From the NCBI GenBank assembly GCA_900315315.1, contig OMYT01000035.1, forward strand, positions 1 through 61,298: a stretch of 61,298 nucleotides of DNA, in the 5' to 3' direction. Every line of letters begins with the position of its first letter. The stretch's first letter is position 1. The notes under the pieces are model-generated. The model did no database searches. It worked only from the letters and a program-made list of their open reading frames with translations, and was not told the DNA's origin. Positions 35,401 through 42,728 of the stretch are shown piece by piece. The translations under genes and the position numbers were made by a program. The DNA comes from an uncultured Eubacteriales bacterium (lineage in GTDB: Bacteria; Bacillota; Clostridia; Christensenellales; Aristaeellaceae).

Positions 35401-35978
35401 TCATCCACCCGGGCGATATTCTCCAGCGTGCGGGCCAGTTTCCGGTCCGCCTCTTCCTTCCGGGCGCGGAATTTGACGATGCCCGCCGCCTCCTCGAACA
35501 CCTGGCGGCGGTCCTCCCCCTTGCGGCTCAGGATTTCGTCGATCCGCCCCTGGCCGATAATGGAATACCCTTCCTTTCCGATGCCCGTGTCGCGGAACAG
35601 GTCCACCACGTCCTTCAGGCGGCAGCCGGACCGGTTCAGGTAATATTCGCTCTCACCGCTGCGGTATACCCGGCGGGTCACCATGATTTCCGAGTAGTCC
35701 AGCGGCAGACTCCTGTCCTCATTGTCAAACACCAGGGAAACCTCGCAGTAGCCCAGGGGCTTGCGCCGCTGGGTCCCGCCGAAGATCACGTCCTGCATGC
35801 TGGCGCCGCGCAGAATCCGCGCGTTCTGCTCTCCGAGCACCCAGCGCACGGCATCGGCAATATTGCTTTTTCCGGATCCGTTCGGCCCGACGATCGCGGT
35901 AATGCCTTCCTTCAGCACGATCTCGGTCCTTTCCGCAAAGGATTTGAACCCGTACAGCTCCAGCTTCTTAAGACGCAT
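32412..35978 (-). CDS. smc: Chromosome segregation protein SMC
   Basis: This 1188-residue SMC ATPase has the N-terminal Walker A GPNGSGKSNIADAVRW, long coiled coils flanking a hinge near residues 510-650, and the C-terminal signature LLSGGERTLTAIAILFA with Walker B ILDEIEAALDD. It compacts and segregates chromosomes with ScpA and ScpB. I chose ATG 35978, preceded by AAAGGGG, because the protein then starts MRLKKLELYGFKSF as usual. The 84-bp gap after its stop shows a G/C-run-rich stretch but no clear terminator. Confidence 0.97.
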   Translation of the reverse strand: MRLKKLELYGFKSFAERTEIVLKEGITAIVGPNGSGKSNIADAVRWVLGEQNARILRGASMQDVIFGGTQRRKPLGYCEVSLVFDNEDRSLPLDYSEIMVTRRVYRSGESEYYLNRSGCRLKDVVDLFRDTGIGKEGYSIIGQGRIDEILSRKGEDRRQVFEEAAGIVKFRARKEEADRKLARTLENIARVDDLLEEMKRQLGPLEEDAKNAREYLDLSARLKVLDLNLFLVRSDRMETKLRESDADLQAIQAVLAQTEDTIREKTDLRDAHQAEIAELEEKITGAHGALMEGMEALHRAENAAREIEERRQRRGEDRQRITEEAKAADERMAELDAMAADSDGGTELRSATLEKLTAELETAKEAEEAARAEETERENALEEHKNAMLDAMNRRAAALSDQTRLNTMLTTMETRLEELTVSCAEMRETGKSLETAVTDARQRLDAETAEQDRLAGSLQQERARLEAADAEVIEARASYDRKLAEMRDMESRQKILDEMSREMEGYSHSVRTVVKYAREKKLNRVHGPLSQLISVPEKYETAMDMVLGASMQHVVTEDEETAKELIEFLRENRLGRATFLPMTSVKPRLLTSEEREVLGMPGCLGVASELVQCDGQYRGIVENLLGRTVVAEDLDSGIPIMRKGGHAFRLVTLKGDVMHSGGSMTGGSVSSRTVNLFTRERELKELTEKLAAGQQELENLLKQMQDGQKRKDELKNSSAEALEQLHQQEIAVARETERVQNAEDEQRTHGMRLSESEAAREQLMESMMQIKEQLSMATDSTEQTDKDREEMEARTAGLQQALAEARRRAEERSEETVRLTLEVNDLRHELETLQRDRARYEQDRRRMEQEQDRRRKQLAEMEAEETKDLEKAASADKDLETGRLEQARREQISRALEENRSARQEQLREVLAEIEGLHQTRQRDGDKAHRLELSRARTEGDLKALRDRIWNTYEMTYAGAEEFRMTEGFSLTEADREAAQLSAEIRALGPVNVRAVEEYASTKARYDEMSVQREDLEKAEKDLRDLIARLLARMKETFVEQFALLQGFFSETFERLFGGGHAELILMDPNDPLNCAIEVNAQPPGKKLQLLSLLSGGERTLTAIAILFATLKLKPTPFCILDEIEAALDDANIGYFADYLAEYSADTQFIVITHRKGTMERANGLYGVAMEEQGVSRMVSVSLQDYKE

Positions 35979-36090
35979 CGCTTTCCCCTTTCCGGCAGGC
36001 AAACCCCGCCGATTGCATGAACGGTTTATTATATCATGAACAGCCTCGTCGTACAAACGCCTGACAGCGGAAAAACAGGAAAAAATAAGG

Positions 36091-36118
36091 TTGACTTTCC
36101 CCGCCGGCCCGCTACAAT
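36091..36118 (+). promoter_or_regulatory. Promoter of the second MATE gene
   Basis: TTGACT (36091-36096) and TACAAT (36113-36118) with a 16-base spacer lie 35 bases before the ATG at 36153. Confidence 0.65.
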
Positions 36119-36152
36119 AGTGCCATCACATTTTTTACTGGAAGAGGTTGTT

Positions 36153-37547
36153 ATGCGTTTACGGTTCCTGTCGCGGTATGTCGGCAATAAAGCCTTTTAT
36201 AAAAGCGTCCTGACGCTTCTGATCCCCATCATCATCCAGCAGTTCATTACCAATTTCGTTTCCCTGCTGGACAACGTAATGGTCGGCAGTCTCGGCACGG
36301 AGGCCATCTCCGCCGCCTCCATCGCCAACCAGATCATGATGGTCTTTATGCTGGCGATCTTCGGCGGGCTCAGCGGCGCAAGCATCTTCGGCGCCCAGTT
36401 CTTCGGCAAGGGCGATATGGACGGCATGCGCTATACCTTCCGCTTCAAGATGATCTTCGCGGTTCTGTGCAGCGCAGTCGCCATCCTCATCTATATCGTC
36501 TGGGGCGAAGCGTTCATCGCCTCTTTCCTGAAGGGGGAGAGCAACGGGGGCGATCTGGACCTGACCCTGCGCAGCGGCTGCGCCTATCTGAATATCATGC
36601 TCTGGGGTCTGCCGCCCTTCGCGCTGGTGCAGGTCTACGCGGGCACCCTGCGGGAAGCCGGTGAAACACGGGCGCCCATGTTTGCGGGGATCTGCGCGAT
36701 CCTGACAAACCTCTTCGGCAACTGGGTCCTGATTTTCGGTCACCTCGGCGCCCCCGCCCTCGGCGTCGAAGGCGCTGCCATCGCCACCGTCATCTCCCGC
36801 TGGGTCGAACTGGTGATTGTCGCAGTCTTTGCCCACCGGCATGAGGACCGCTACCCCTTCTTCGCCGGCGCGTACAAAAGTCTCTATGTGCCCGGAAAGC
36901 TGGCCGGCCGCATCGTGCGCACCGGCGCACCCCTGCTCGTCAACGAAATTCTCTGGTCGCTTGGCATGACCTTTATCAACCAGTTCTATTCCTCCCGCGG
37001 GCTGAACGCTGTAGCCGCGCTGAACATCACCGGCACCGCCTGGAACCTCTTCTGCGTCATCATGTTCGCCATGGGCAGCGCCGTATCCATCATGGTCGGT
37101 CAGCGTCTCGGCGCCGGGCAGATGGAGGAGGCCCGGGATGTGGACCGGAAGCTGATCTTCCTGACGGAGGTCATCCATGTGATCATCGGCACGGCCATGA
37201 TTCTCACGTCCTCCCTGATCCCGAAACTGTACAACGTCGGTCCGGACGTGCAGGATCTGACCCGGCAGATGCTGATCATCGCGGGGATCGCCCTGCCCAT
37301 CCATTCCTTTGCCCACGTCACTTATTTCACGATCCGTTCCGGCGGACGCACGGTCATCACGTTCTTCTTCGACGCGCTCTATACCTGGGTGGTCACCGTA
37401 ACAGCCGCCTTCCTCCTGACCCGCTTCACGGACTGGTCCATCGTTCAGATCTACCTCTGCGTCCAGTTCATTGATGTTCTCAAGGTGGTCATCGGCCTTA
37501 TCATGCTCCGCTCCGACTTCTGGGCAAGAAACGTCGTCAACGATTGA
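36153..37547 (+). CDS. MATE family efflux transporter (second)
   Basis: This 464-residue transporter has twelve hydrophobic helices in two halves, opening SVLTLLIPIIIQQFITNFVS with NVMVGSLGTEAISAASIANQ following. It differs clearly in sequence from the copies at 21240 and 56927, so these are separate subfamilies rather than a recent duplication. I chose ATG 36153 (GAAGAGG upstream); the frame is open to 36036 but that covers the promoter. It is divergent from smc and followed by a strong terminator. Confidence 0.92.
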   Translation: MRLRFLSRYVGNKAFYKSVLTLLIPIIIQQFITNFVSLLDNVMVGSLGTEAISAASIANQIMMVFMLAIFGGLSGASIFGAQFFGKGDMDGMRYTFRFKMIFAVLCSAVAILIYIVWGEAFIASFLKGESNGGDLDLTLRSGCAYLNIMLWGLPPFALVQVYAGTLREAGETRAPMFAGICAILTNLFGNWVLIFGHLGAPALGVEGAAIATVISRWVELVIVAVFAHRHEDRYPFFAGAYKSLYVPGKLAGRIVRTGAPLLVNEILWSLGMTFINQFYSSRGLNAVAALNITGTAWNLFCVIMFAMGSAVSIMVGQRLGAGQMEEARDVDRKLIFLTEVIHVIIGTAMILTSSLIPKLYNVGPDVQDLTRQMLIIAGIALPIHSFAHVTYFTIRSGGRTVITFFFDALYTWVVTVTAAFLLTRFTDWSIVQIYLCVQFIDVLKVVIGLIMLRSDFWARNVVND

Positions 37548-37551
37548 ATTA

Positions 37552-37585
37552 AAAAACTGCTCTGACAAAAATCAGAGCAGTTTTT
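37552..37585. terminator. Bidirectional terminator between MATE and rpsR
   Basis: AAAAACTGCTCTGA and TCAGAGCAGTTTTT form a 14-bp perfect inverted repeat around a six-base loop, giving U-tracts on both strands. It ends both the MATE transcript and the rpsF-ssb-rpsR operon. Confidence 0.88.
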
Positions 37586-37596
37586 GATTGATCGTC

Positions 37597-37854
37597 TTAT
37601 TCCACCGTATAGGGCATCAAGGCGATGGCACGTGCGCGCTTGATGGCCTCGCTCAGCTGGCGCTGATGCTTGGCACAGTTGCCGCTCATCCGGCGGGGCA
37701 GGATCTTGCCGCGCTCGTTGGTGAAGCGGCGCAGACGATTGATATCCTTGTAATCGATGTATTCGATCTTATCAACGCAGAAGCTGCAAACCTTCCGGCG
37801 GGGACGGCGTCCTCCGCGGGGGCGCGGCCTTCTTTCGCCACGATCTTCAGACAT
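37597..37854 (-). CDS. rpsR: 30S ribosomal protein bS18
   Basis: This 85-residue S18 has a basic N-terminus ([15 protein letters not shown]), the core [19 protein letters not shown], and [11 protein letters not shown] at the end. It binds 16S rRNA together with bS6 on the platform of the small subunit. A CSFC cysteine pair is present near residue 24. AAGGAGG precedes its ATG and lies within the present end of the frame-shifted ssb gene. It is the last gene of the operon. Confidence 0.97.
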   Translation of the reverse strand: MSEDRGERRPRPRGGRRPRRKVCSFCVDKIEYIDYKDINRLRRFTNERGKILPRRMSGNCAKHQRQLSEAIKRARAIALMPYTVE

Positions 37855-38239
37855 AGGGCTTAACCTCCTTACACTTGAGCGTTAGAACGGTATAGCCGCC
37901 GGCAGCTTCCGCATCATTGCGGGAAGAAAGGAATTCAACATCATCAGCGGTCACTTCCAGGCTTGCGCGGGTTGTCCCGTCGCTGCCGGTATAAGTGTGG
38001 ACACTCACCGGGCCGATCACCGCGACCTTCCGGCCCTTGGCCAGATACTTGCCGCAAATGTCAGCCAGCTGACGCCACGCGGTCACACGGAAGAAATCCG
38101 CTTCGGGCTGGCCGTTCTGGTCGTCCCGGCGTCCTCTCCGGTTCACCGCAACGGTGAAGGAGCAGACGTTGATACCGGTGGCTGTGGTGCGCACTTCAGG
38201 ATCGCGCGTCAGATTTCCGATAATTGTCAGCTTGTTCAT
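37847..38239 (-). CDS. ssb: Single-stranded DNA-binding protein with frame-shifted, tail-less end
   Basis: The OB fold is normal ([51 protein letters not shown]), and SSB binds single-stranded DNA in replication and repair. The end is abnormal: after [11 protein letters not shown] the frame runs through the rpsR ribosome binding site and stops at 37847. In another frame the bases at 37893-37882 read I-P-F-stop, the standard SSB tip. The linker and acidic tail thus appear to be lost through a deletion that changed frame. Without the tip, partner binding (helicases, primase, RecO) should fail, unless this is a sequence error. Confidence 0.85.
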   Translation of the reverse strand: MNKLTIIGNLTRDPEVRTTATGINVCSFTVAVNRRGRRDDQNGQPEADFFRVTAWRQLADICGKYLAKGRKVAVIGPVSVHTYTGSDGTTRASLEVTADDVEFLSSRNDAEAAGGYTVLTLKCKEVKPYV

Positions 38240-38260
38240 GATTCCCTCTCCTCTCAGACG

Positions 38261-38624
38261 TTACTCTGCATCAGCGGCGGCTTCTTCCGCAGCGGGGGCA
38301 GCTTCTTCAGCAGGAGCTTCCTCAGCAGCAGGAGCGGCCTCGACAGGAGCGGCTTCCTCGGCGGGAGCGGCTTCGGCAGGAGCAGCAACGGGAGCCGGGC
38401 GTTCGGCGCGGGGCTTCACGGAGTGCTTCTTCTCGACCAGCTTGATCACGAGGTAACGGAGAACGTTCTCGTTGATCTGCAGGTTACGCTCGAGCTCGCG
38501 GGGCAGTTCGACCGGCGCCTTGAATGTTGGCGATCAGCGCGGAAACCTTCTCGATCAGTTCCTTCCGGGCGGCTTCCTCCAGATCGGCGTCGATGATGTA
38601 GATCATTTCATACCTGTTCATCAT
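38261..38624 (-). pseudogene. rpsF: 30S ribosomal protein bS6, internally deleted and frame-shifted
   Basis: The first 33 codons are a normal bS6 start (NRYEMIYIIDADLEEAARKE, ending SALIAN). The other end is also normal in a different frame (VELPRELERNLQINENVLRY, then an Ala/Pro/Glu-rich tail to the stop at 38261). About 30 central residues, covering the EEWGKRxLAYPI strand region of the family, are missing, and the join is out of frame, so translation from the start hits a stop after about 13 foreign codons. A good GAGGAGGTG site precedes ATG 38624. It is either a real lesion or an assembly error. Confidence 0.75.
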
Positions 38625-38649
38625 TCTTTCACCTCCTCACGGACTATTG

Positions 38650-38716
38650 GCGCTGCTTCCTGCAGCGCAAGGATGTGCCAAGATGGTATTATATCAGAGG
38701 GGGAAGGGGTTTGCAA
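38650..38716 (-). promoter_or_regulatory. Promoter and leader hairpin of the rpsF operon
   Basis: On the minus strand TTGCAA (38716-38711) and TATAAT (38693-38688) are 17 bases apart. The leader forms a perfect seven-bp hairpin GCGCTGC-AGGAA-GCAGCGC (38668-38650), flanked by TTGG/CCAA, before the ribosome binding site. Its position suits an autoregulatory S6:S18 binding leader, but I cannot confirm the motif. Confidence 0.6.
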
Positions 38717-38782
38717 GTGTTTTTTGGATCGGTAAGTGTTTTGGGAAGGAAAAGAAGGGTTTCCTGTTTCGGATTGCAATCT

Positions 38783-38912
38783 GCCGCGGGGAGATCCCTC
38801 GACTGCGCTCGGGATGACACGGTGGGGGGCTCGTCGACTGTTACGGGGTTTAGCTTGTTGGGAGCAGGATCTCTCCACGCGGCCGCAGGCGGCCTTGGTC
38901 GAGATGACACAG
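38783..38912. repeat. Two-hairpin intergenic repeat, copy A
   Basis: A first palindromic unit (GAGATCCCTCGACTGCGCTC then GGGATGACAC) is followed by a spacer with CTGTTACGGGGTTTA and a second, more diverged unit (GGATCTCTCCAC ... GGTCGAGATGACAC). Unit order, spacer and orientation match copy B at 53843-53960. It lies between the rpsF promoter and traX. The rest of the 38717-38986 gap shows only a TATACT-type -10 ahead of traX. Confidence 0.75.
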
Positions 38913-38986
38913 AGATCCGAAGATTCTGCTTGCGAAAACGGGCTGAAACCTTTTATACTATGCACAGAATGCCTCAGGAGGTTCCC

Positions 38987-39748
38987 ATGCAGTCATCCGT
39001 TCCCGTCCGTTCCCGCGCTCCGGCCGGCAACACCGCCACCGGCTGGCTGAAAGTCCTGGCCCTGGTCTTCATGTTTATTGACCACGCCGGCAAGGTTCTC
39101 TTCAATAACATGCAGGAAATGCGCATCCTCGGGCGGATCGCCTTCCCGCTGTACGTCTGGTGCATGATTGTCGGTTTTTACTATACCCGCAGCGTCTGGA
39201 AATATATGCTGCGCATCCTGATCACCGGCCTGATCAGCCAGCCGCTCTACGTTGTCGCCCTCAATCACGAATGGACCGAGCCGAATATTTTCCTGACCCT
39301 GTTACTGGGCCTGTGCGCCCTCTGGGGCATCCGGGAAAAGAAATACGGGAGCCAGATCTGGGCTCCCGCCATTGCAATCATGCTGGCCACCATCCTGGGC
39401 GCCAACTACGGCTGGCAGGGCGTTTTGCTGTTCATCCTGCTGTATGCCGTTCAGGAGACCCGGGCGGGCATCGCCGCGGTGATGGTGGCCTATTTCATGT
39501 TCTGGGGCGCGTCCTACAGCCTTACCAAAAGCCTTTTCGGGATCCGGATTTCGCTTGACGAACTGCCGGCCTTCATTTCCCGGCCGCTTTCTCCCTTCCT
39601 GCGGATGGAAGCTTACGCGCTCCTGTCGCTTCCGCTGATCCTCATTCCTTTCAAACACGATCTGAAAATGCCCAGATGGCTGGGCTACGCGCTGTACCCC
39701 GCGCACCTGGTGCTGCTGATCATCCTGAAGGCCGTCATGGGCGTATGA
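38987..39748 (+). CDS. TraX family membrane protein
   Basis: This 253-residue protein has about seven hydrophobic segments and the TraX family pattern: WLKVLALVFMFIDHAGKVLF, then ILGRIAFPLYVWCMIVGF and a C-terminal YALYPAHLVLLIILK. Its namesake acetylates pilin, but chromosomal copies in Bacillota have no pilin and no known substrate. ATG 38987 follows CAGGAGG. The 3' end overlaps the convergent decarboxylase gene by 14 bases. Confidence 0.85.
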   Translation: MQSSVPVRSRAPAGNTATGWLKVLALVFMFIDHAGKVLFNNMQEMRILGRIAFPLYVWCMIVGFYYTRSVWKYMLRILITGLISQPLYVVALNHEWTEPNIFLTLLLGLCALWGIREKKYGSQIWAPAIAIMLATILGANYGWQGVLLFILLYAVQETRAGIAAVMVAYFMFWGASYSLTKSLFGIRISLDELPAFISRPLSPFLRMEAYALLSLPLILIPFKHDLKMPRWLGYALYPAHLVLLIILKAVMGV

Positions 39749-41063
39749 CAACCCGGCATTCGGTGATCCCGTAATACAGCAGGCACGCCGCGGCTTCCGC
39801 CGTGATCCGCTCCCCGGCAATCATCACCGGTACCGCCGGAGGACAGCTGACAGAAGCGTCCGCCAGCACGTGGCCGACCGCCTGCTCCACCGCTGTTTTG
39901 CGGGAAGGGGCAAGCATTGCCTCCCGGACGGACAACACCCGTTCCGGCACCGGCAGCGGCGGTTTCCGGAGATGCAGTGCCTCCCGGAGCGGAACAGTTT
40001 CCACCGCGGTCCGGAGACACTGCCATTCCTGCTCCGTCGTCTCCGCCGACGGCATCAGGACCAGATACTCCCTGTCGGCAAACTCACATACAATTCCGTC
40101 CCGCCGCAGCAGCTGCGCCAGTTCCGTGCCGGTATAGCCGGCGGCCGCGGCGTTCAGGGTGATCTTCATCGGCTCATCCCCGGCCGGCGTCCAGCCTCTG
40201 CTTTCGAGGCTTTTTTTGATGTCGGCTGTCTTCCGGGCCGCTTCCCGCAGGCGCGCCGGATAGTCTCCGGCCAGCTCCGCGTTCATCCGGTCCAGCGACT
40301 GGAGGATCAGCCAGTTCGGACTCGTGGACGCAAAGAGGGCCATGGCTTCTTCCGCCTGCTCTTTCCAGTTTTCCGGCGCATGCTCAGCCAGGTGCAGGTA
40401 TGCCGCTCCCGTCAGGCAGCTGAGCGTCTTGTGGGCCGAGTCGCAGCAGGCGTCCGCCCCCTGCGTCAGCGGGTGCCGGTCCGGAGAAAGGAACTTCAGG
40501 TAGGCCCCGTGGGCATTATCCACCAGCAGCGGCGTTTCATGACGATGGCAGACCTCCGCCGCCGCCCGGAGATCGGTCTGCTGCCCGAGATAATCCGGCG
40601 ACGTCAGAAAGACCGCCATATATTCGCGTTCGCTCAGTTTCTTCTCCAGCGCCTCCGGCGTTACGAGGCAGGAAAGCAGGTTTGCTCCCGGCATGATCCA
40701 GTCGATTTCGATGTCCAGCAGCGCCGCCGCAGTCATGAGCGTCCTGTGCGCGTTCCGGCCGGCCAGCAGGCGGCGATTTTTTTTGTCTTCCGTGAGCGAC
40801 GCCAGGTACAGCATCGCGCGGATGCACAGGGAGGATCCCTCCGCCGAGTACAGCGTGCGGGAGGCCCCGAAGAGCGCCGCCGCGTTCTCCTCGCTCTCCC
40901 GGATGATCCCCCGGGCACGGTACAATTCGTCCGCTCCCTCGATCTCCGTGATATCCGCGCCTTCCGGATCGAGGACCGTCCGCCCTTTGTGGCCGGGCAT
41001 ATGCAGGCGAACCGGATTCCCGGCGGCATAGGTTCCGACAAAATCGCAGATTGGCGTGTTCAT
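39735..41063 (-). CDS. Orn/Lys/Arg decarboxylase family PLP enzyme
   Basis: This 442-residue fold-type I PLP enzyme has the N-terminal LHMPGHKGR motif, LLVDNAHGAY with the cofactor aspartate, and the lysine in DSAHKTLSCLTGAAYL. It is shorter than the biosynthetic or inducible decarboxylases of E. coli but matches the Gram-positive SpeA/Cad-like branch. Amino acid specificity is not clear. Its ATG overlaps the stop of the SCIFF maturase gene (ATGA), so it is co-translated with that gene. Confidence 0.85.
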   Translation of the reverse strand: MNTPICDFVGTYAAGNPVRLHMPGHKGRTVLDPEGADITEIEGADELYRARGIIRESEENAAALFGASRTLYSAEGSSLCIRAMLYLASLTEDKKNRRLLAGRNAHRTLMTAAALLDIEIDWIMPGANLLSCLVTPEALEKKLSEREYMAVFLTSPDYLGQQTDLRAAAEVCHRHETPLLVDNAHGAYLKFLSPDRHPLTQGADACCDSAHKTLSCLTGAAYLHLAEHAPENWKEQAEEAMALFASTSPNWLILQSLDRMNAELAGDYPARLREAARKTADIKKSLESRGWTPAGDEPMKITLNAAAAGYTGTELAQLLRRDGIVCEFADREYLVLMPSAETTEQEWQCLRTAVETVPLREALHLRKPPLPVPERVLSVREAMLAPSRKTAVEQAVGHVLADASVSCPPAVPVMIAGERITAEAAACLLYYGITECRVVIRP

Positions 41064-42436
41064 GGCTGTTCATCCCCGGCCTGAAGGGCCGCCTGGATCA
41101 TGATCGCGCACTCCATCCGCTTGCGGAACAGTTCGCATCCGTACCGGTACACCCCGCGGACGGAGCCGGTCGCGTGATACGCGTTAGCCGCACAGCCGCC
41201 GGAGCAGTACAGCCGGGCCCAGCAGTCCCGGCACTCCTCCCGCGCGTAAACATTGCAGGCGGCAAACTCCTCCTGCACCCCGGGATTGGTCACCCCCTGC
41301 CATACGTCGCCCAGGCGGAACTTTTCCTCCCCGACGAACTGGTGGCACGGATACAGATCGCCCAGGGGCGTCACGGCCATGTACTCCGTGCCCGAGCCGC
41401 AGCCCGAGATCCGCTTGTAAATACAGGGGCCGCCGGACAGGTCCAGCATATAGTGATAGAAGGTGAACGGTTTTCCCTCCCGCCGGCGGGCGAGCATCAG
41501 GCGGGCCAGGTCCTCATACTGCTTCAGCACCACCGGCAGGTCCTCCTCCGTCAGCGCGGCGGGATCCCCGGCCGCGCAGACCACCGGCTCCATGCTCAGC
41601 TCCGTGAAGCCCAGGTCCAGCATGGTTCTGATATCTTCCAGAAAGTCCGGGTTCGCGTGGGTAAAGGTCCCGCGCATATAATAATTCTTCCCGCCCCGGG
41701 CGTTCACAAGCTTCTGAAACTTCGGCACGATCCTGTCCCAGCTGCCGTTGCCCGCGTAGTCCACCCGGCAGCGGTCGTGGATTTCCTTCCGCCCGTCGAG
41801 GCTGAGCACCACGTTGCTCATTTCCCGGTTGGCAAAGTCGATCACGTCGTCATCGATCAGCAGGCCGTTGGTGGTCAGGGTAAAGCGGAAATGCTTGCCG
41901 CTCTCCTCCTCAATGCTGCGGGCATAGGCCACCAGCTGTTTCACCACGTCAAAGTTCATCAGCGGCTCGCCGCCGAAGAAGTCCACCTCCAGGTTGTGCC
42001 TGCTGCCGGAATGCGCCACCAGGAAATCCAGCGCCTGCTTTCCGACTTCAAAGGACATCAGCGCCCGCTCCCCGTGGTACCTGCCCTGGCTGGCAAAGCA
42101 GTAGGCGCAGTTCAGGTTGCAGGTATGCGCCACATGCAGGCACAGGGCTTTCACCACGCCGGCAGTCTTCTTTTTCAGTTCCCCGGCCAGCGGCTCAAAC
42201 ACGTCCGGCGAAAACAGGGTCCCCTGCTCCTTCAGCTCCGTGATCTGGTCGTAGCATTCGGCGATCTCCGCCGGATCCTCCCCGAAGCGGCAGGCCATTT
42301 CCGGCAGGATCTCCTCCCGGGATTTCTGCTCATAGCAGCCGATGATCTCATAGGCGATCTCATCCACGACGTGCACGCTTCCCGAGCAGATATCAATGAC
42401 GATGAAGAAGTCGTCCAGGTGATAGCGATGAATCAT
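41060..42436 (-). CDS. scfB: SCIFF peptide radical SAM/SPASM maturase
   Basis: This 458-residue enzyme has an N-terminal RRE-like region (FFIVIDICSGSVHVVDE, then EILPEMACRF). The radical SAM motif is HTCNLNCAYCFASQG, followed by FFGGEPLMNFDVV. A SPASM domain carries cysteines in GCGSGTEYM, YPCHQF, EECRDCWARLYCSGGCA and YGCELF. It installs thioether crosslinks in the SCIFF peptide. I chose ATG 42436 after GGGGAAAC. The precursor peptide gene is 63 bases upstream. Confidence 0.93.
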   Translation of the reverse strand: MIHRYHLDDFFIVIDICSGSVHVVDEIAYEIIGCYEQKSREEILPEMACRFGEDPAEIAECYDQITELKEQGTLFSPDVFEPLAGELKKKTAGVVKALCLHVAHTCNLNCAYCFASQGRYHGERALMSFEVGKQALDFLVAHSGSRHNLEVDFFGGEPLMNFDVVKQLVAYARSIEEESGKHFRFTLTTNGLLIDDDVIDFANREMSNVVLSLDGRKEIHDRCRVDYAGNGSWDRIVPKFQKLVNARGGKNYYMRGTFTHANPDFLEDIRTMLDLGFTELSMEPVVCAAGDPAALTEEDLPVVLKQYEDLARLMLARRREGKPFTFYHYMLDLSGGPCIYKRISGCGSGTEYMAVTPLGDLYPCHQFVGEEKFRLGDVWQGVTNPGVQEEFAACNVYAREECRDCWARLYCSGGCAANAYHATGSVRGVYRYGCELFRKRMECAIMIQAALQAGDEQP

Positions 42437-42499
42437 GATGTTTCCCCTTTGCATGCAAAATGCCGCCTGACGGCGGCAATGTTCCGGCGGAAAATGATG

Positions 42500-42652
42500 T
42501 TATTTCTTTTCCTTTTTGTTCTCGCACTGCTGATTGGCAATGCCGCAGCTGGTCTTGCAGGCAGACTGGCAGGAGGTCTGGCATTCGCCGCAGCCGCCCT
42601 TTTTGGCGCTCTCGCAGAGATTCCGGGTATTCAGGGTCTTAATATGTTTCAT
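42500..42652 (-). CDS. scfA: SCIFF ribosomal peptide precursor (six cysteines)
   Basis: This 50-residue peptide begins MKHIKTLNTRNLCESAKKGG and continues with a core in which cysteines recur in CGECQTSCQSACKTSC and QQC, ending in a Lys-rich tail. The opening and the cysteine spacing match the six-cysteines-in-forty-five family, nearly universal in Clostridia and modified by the adjacent radical SAM maturase. GGAGG lies nine bases before the ATG. The biological role of the mature product is unknown. Confidence 0.95.
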   Translation of the reverse strand: MKHIKTLNTRNLCESAKKGGCGECQTSCQSACKTSCGIANQQCENKKEKK

Positions 42653-42728
42653 GGTGATATCCTCCGTCCTCAGATTTCGAAAAACATTCTATCATACGGG
42701 TCTGTTCAGCGTCAAGCCTCGGTTCTTC

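Noticed and set aside
36159-37568. 469-codon minus-strand frame across the second MATE gene
   Set aside because: Shadow of a conserved membrane protein in a GC-rich gene; the translation is polar, His/Asp-rich and unlike known proteins.
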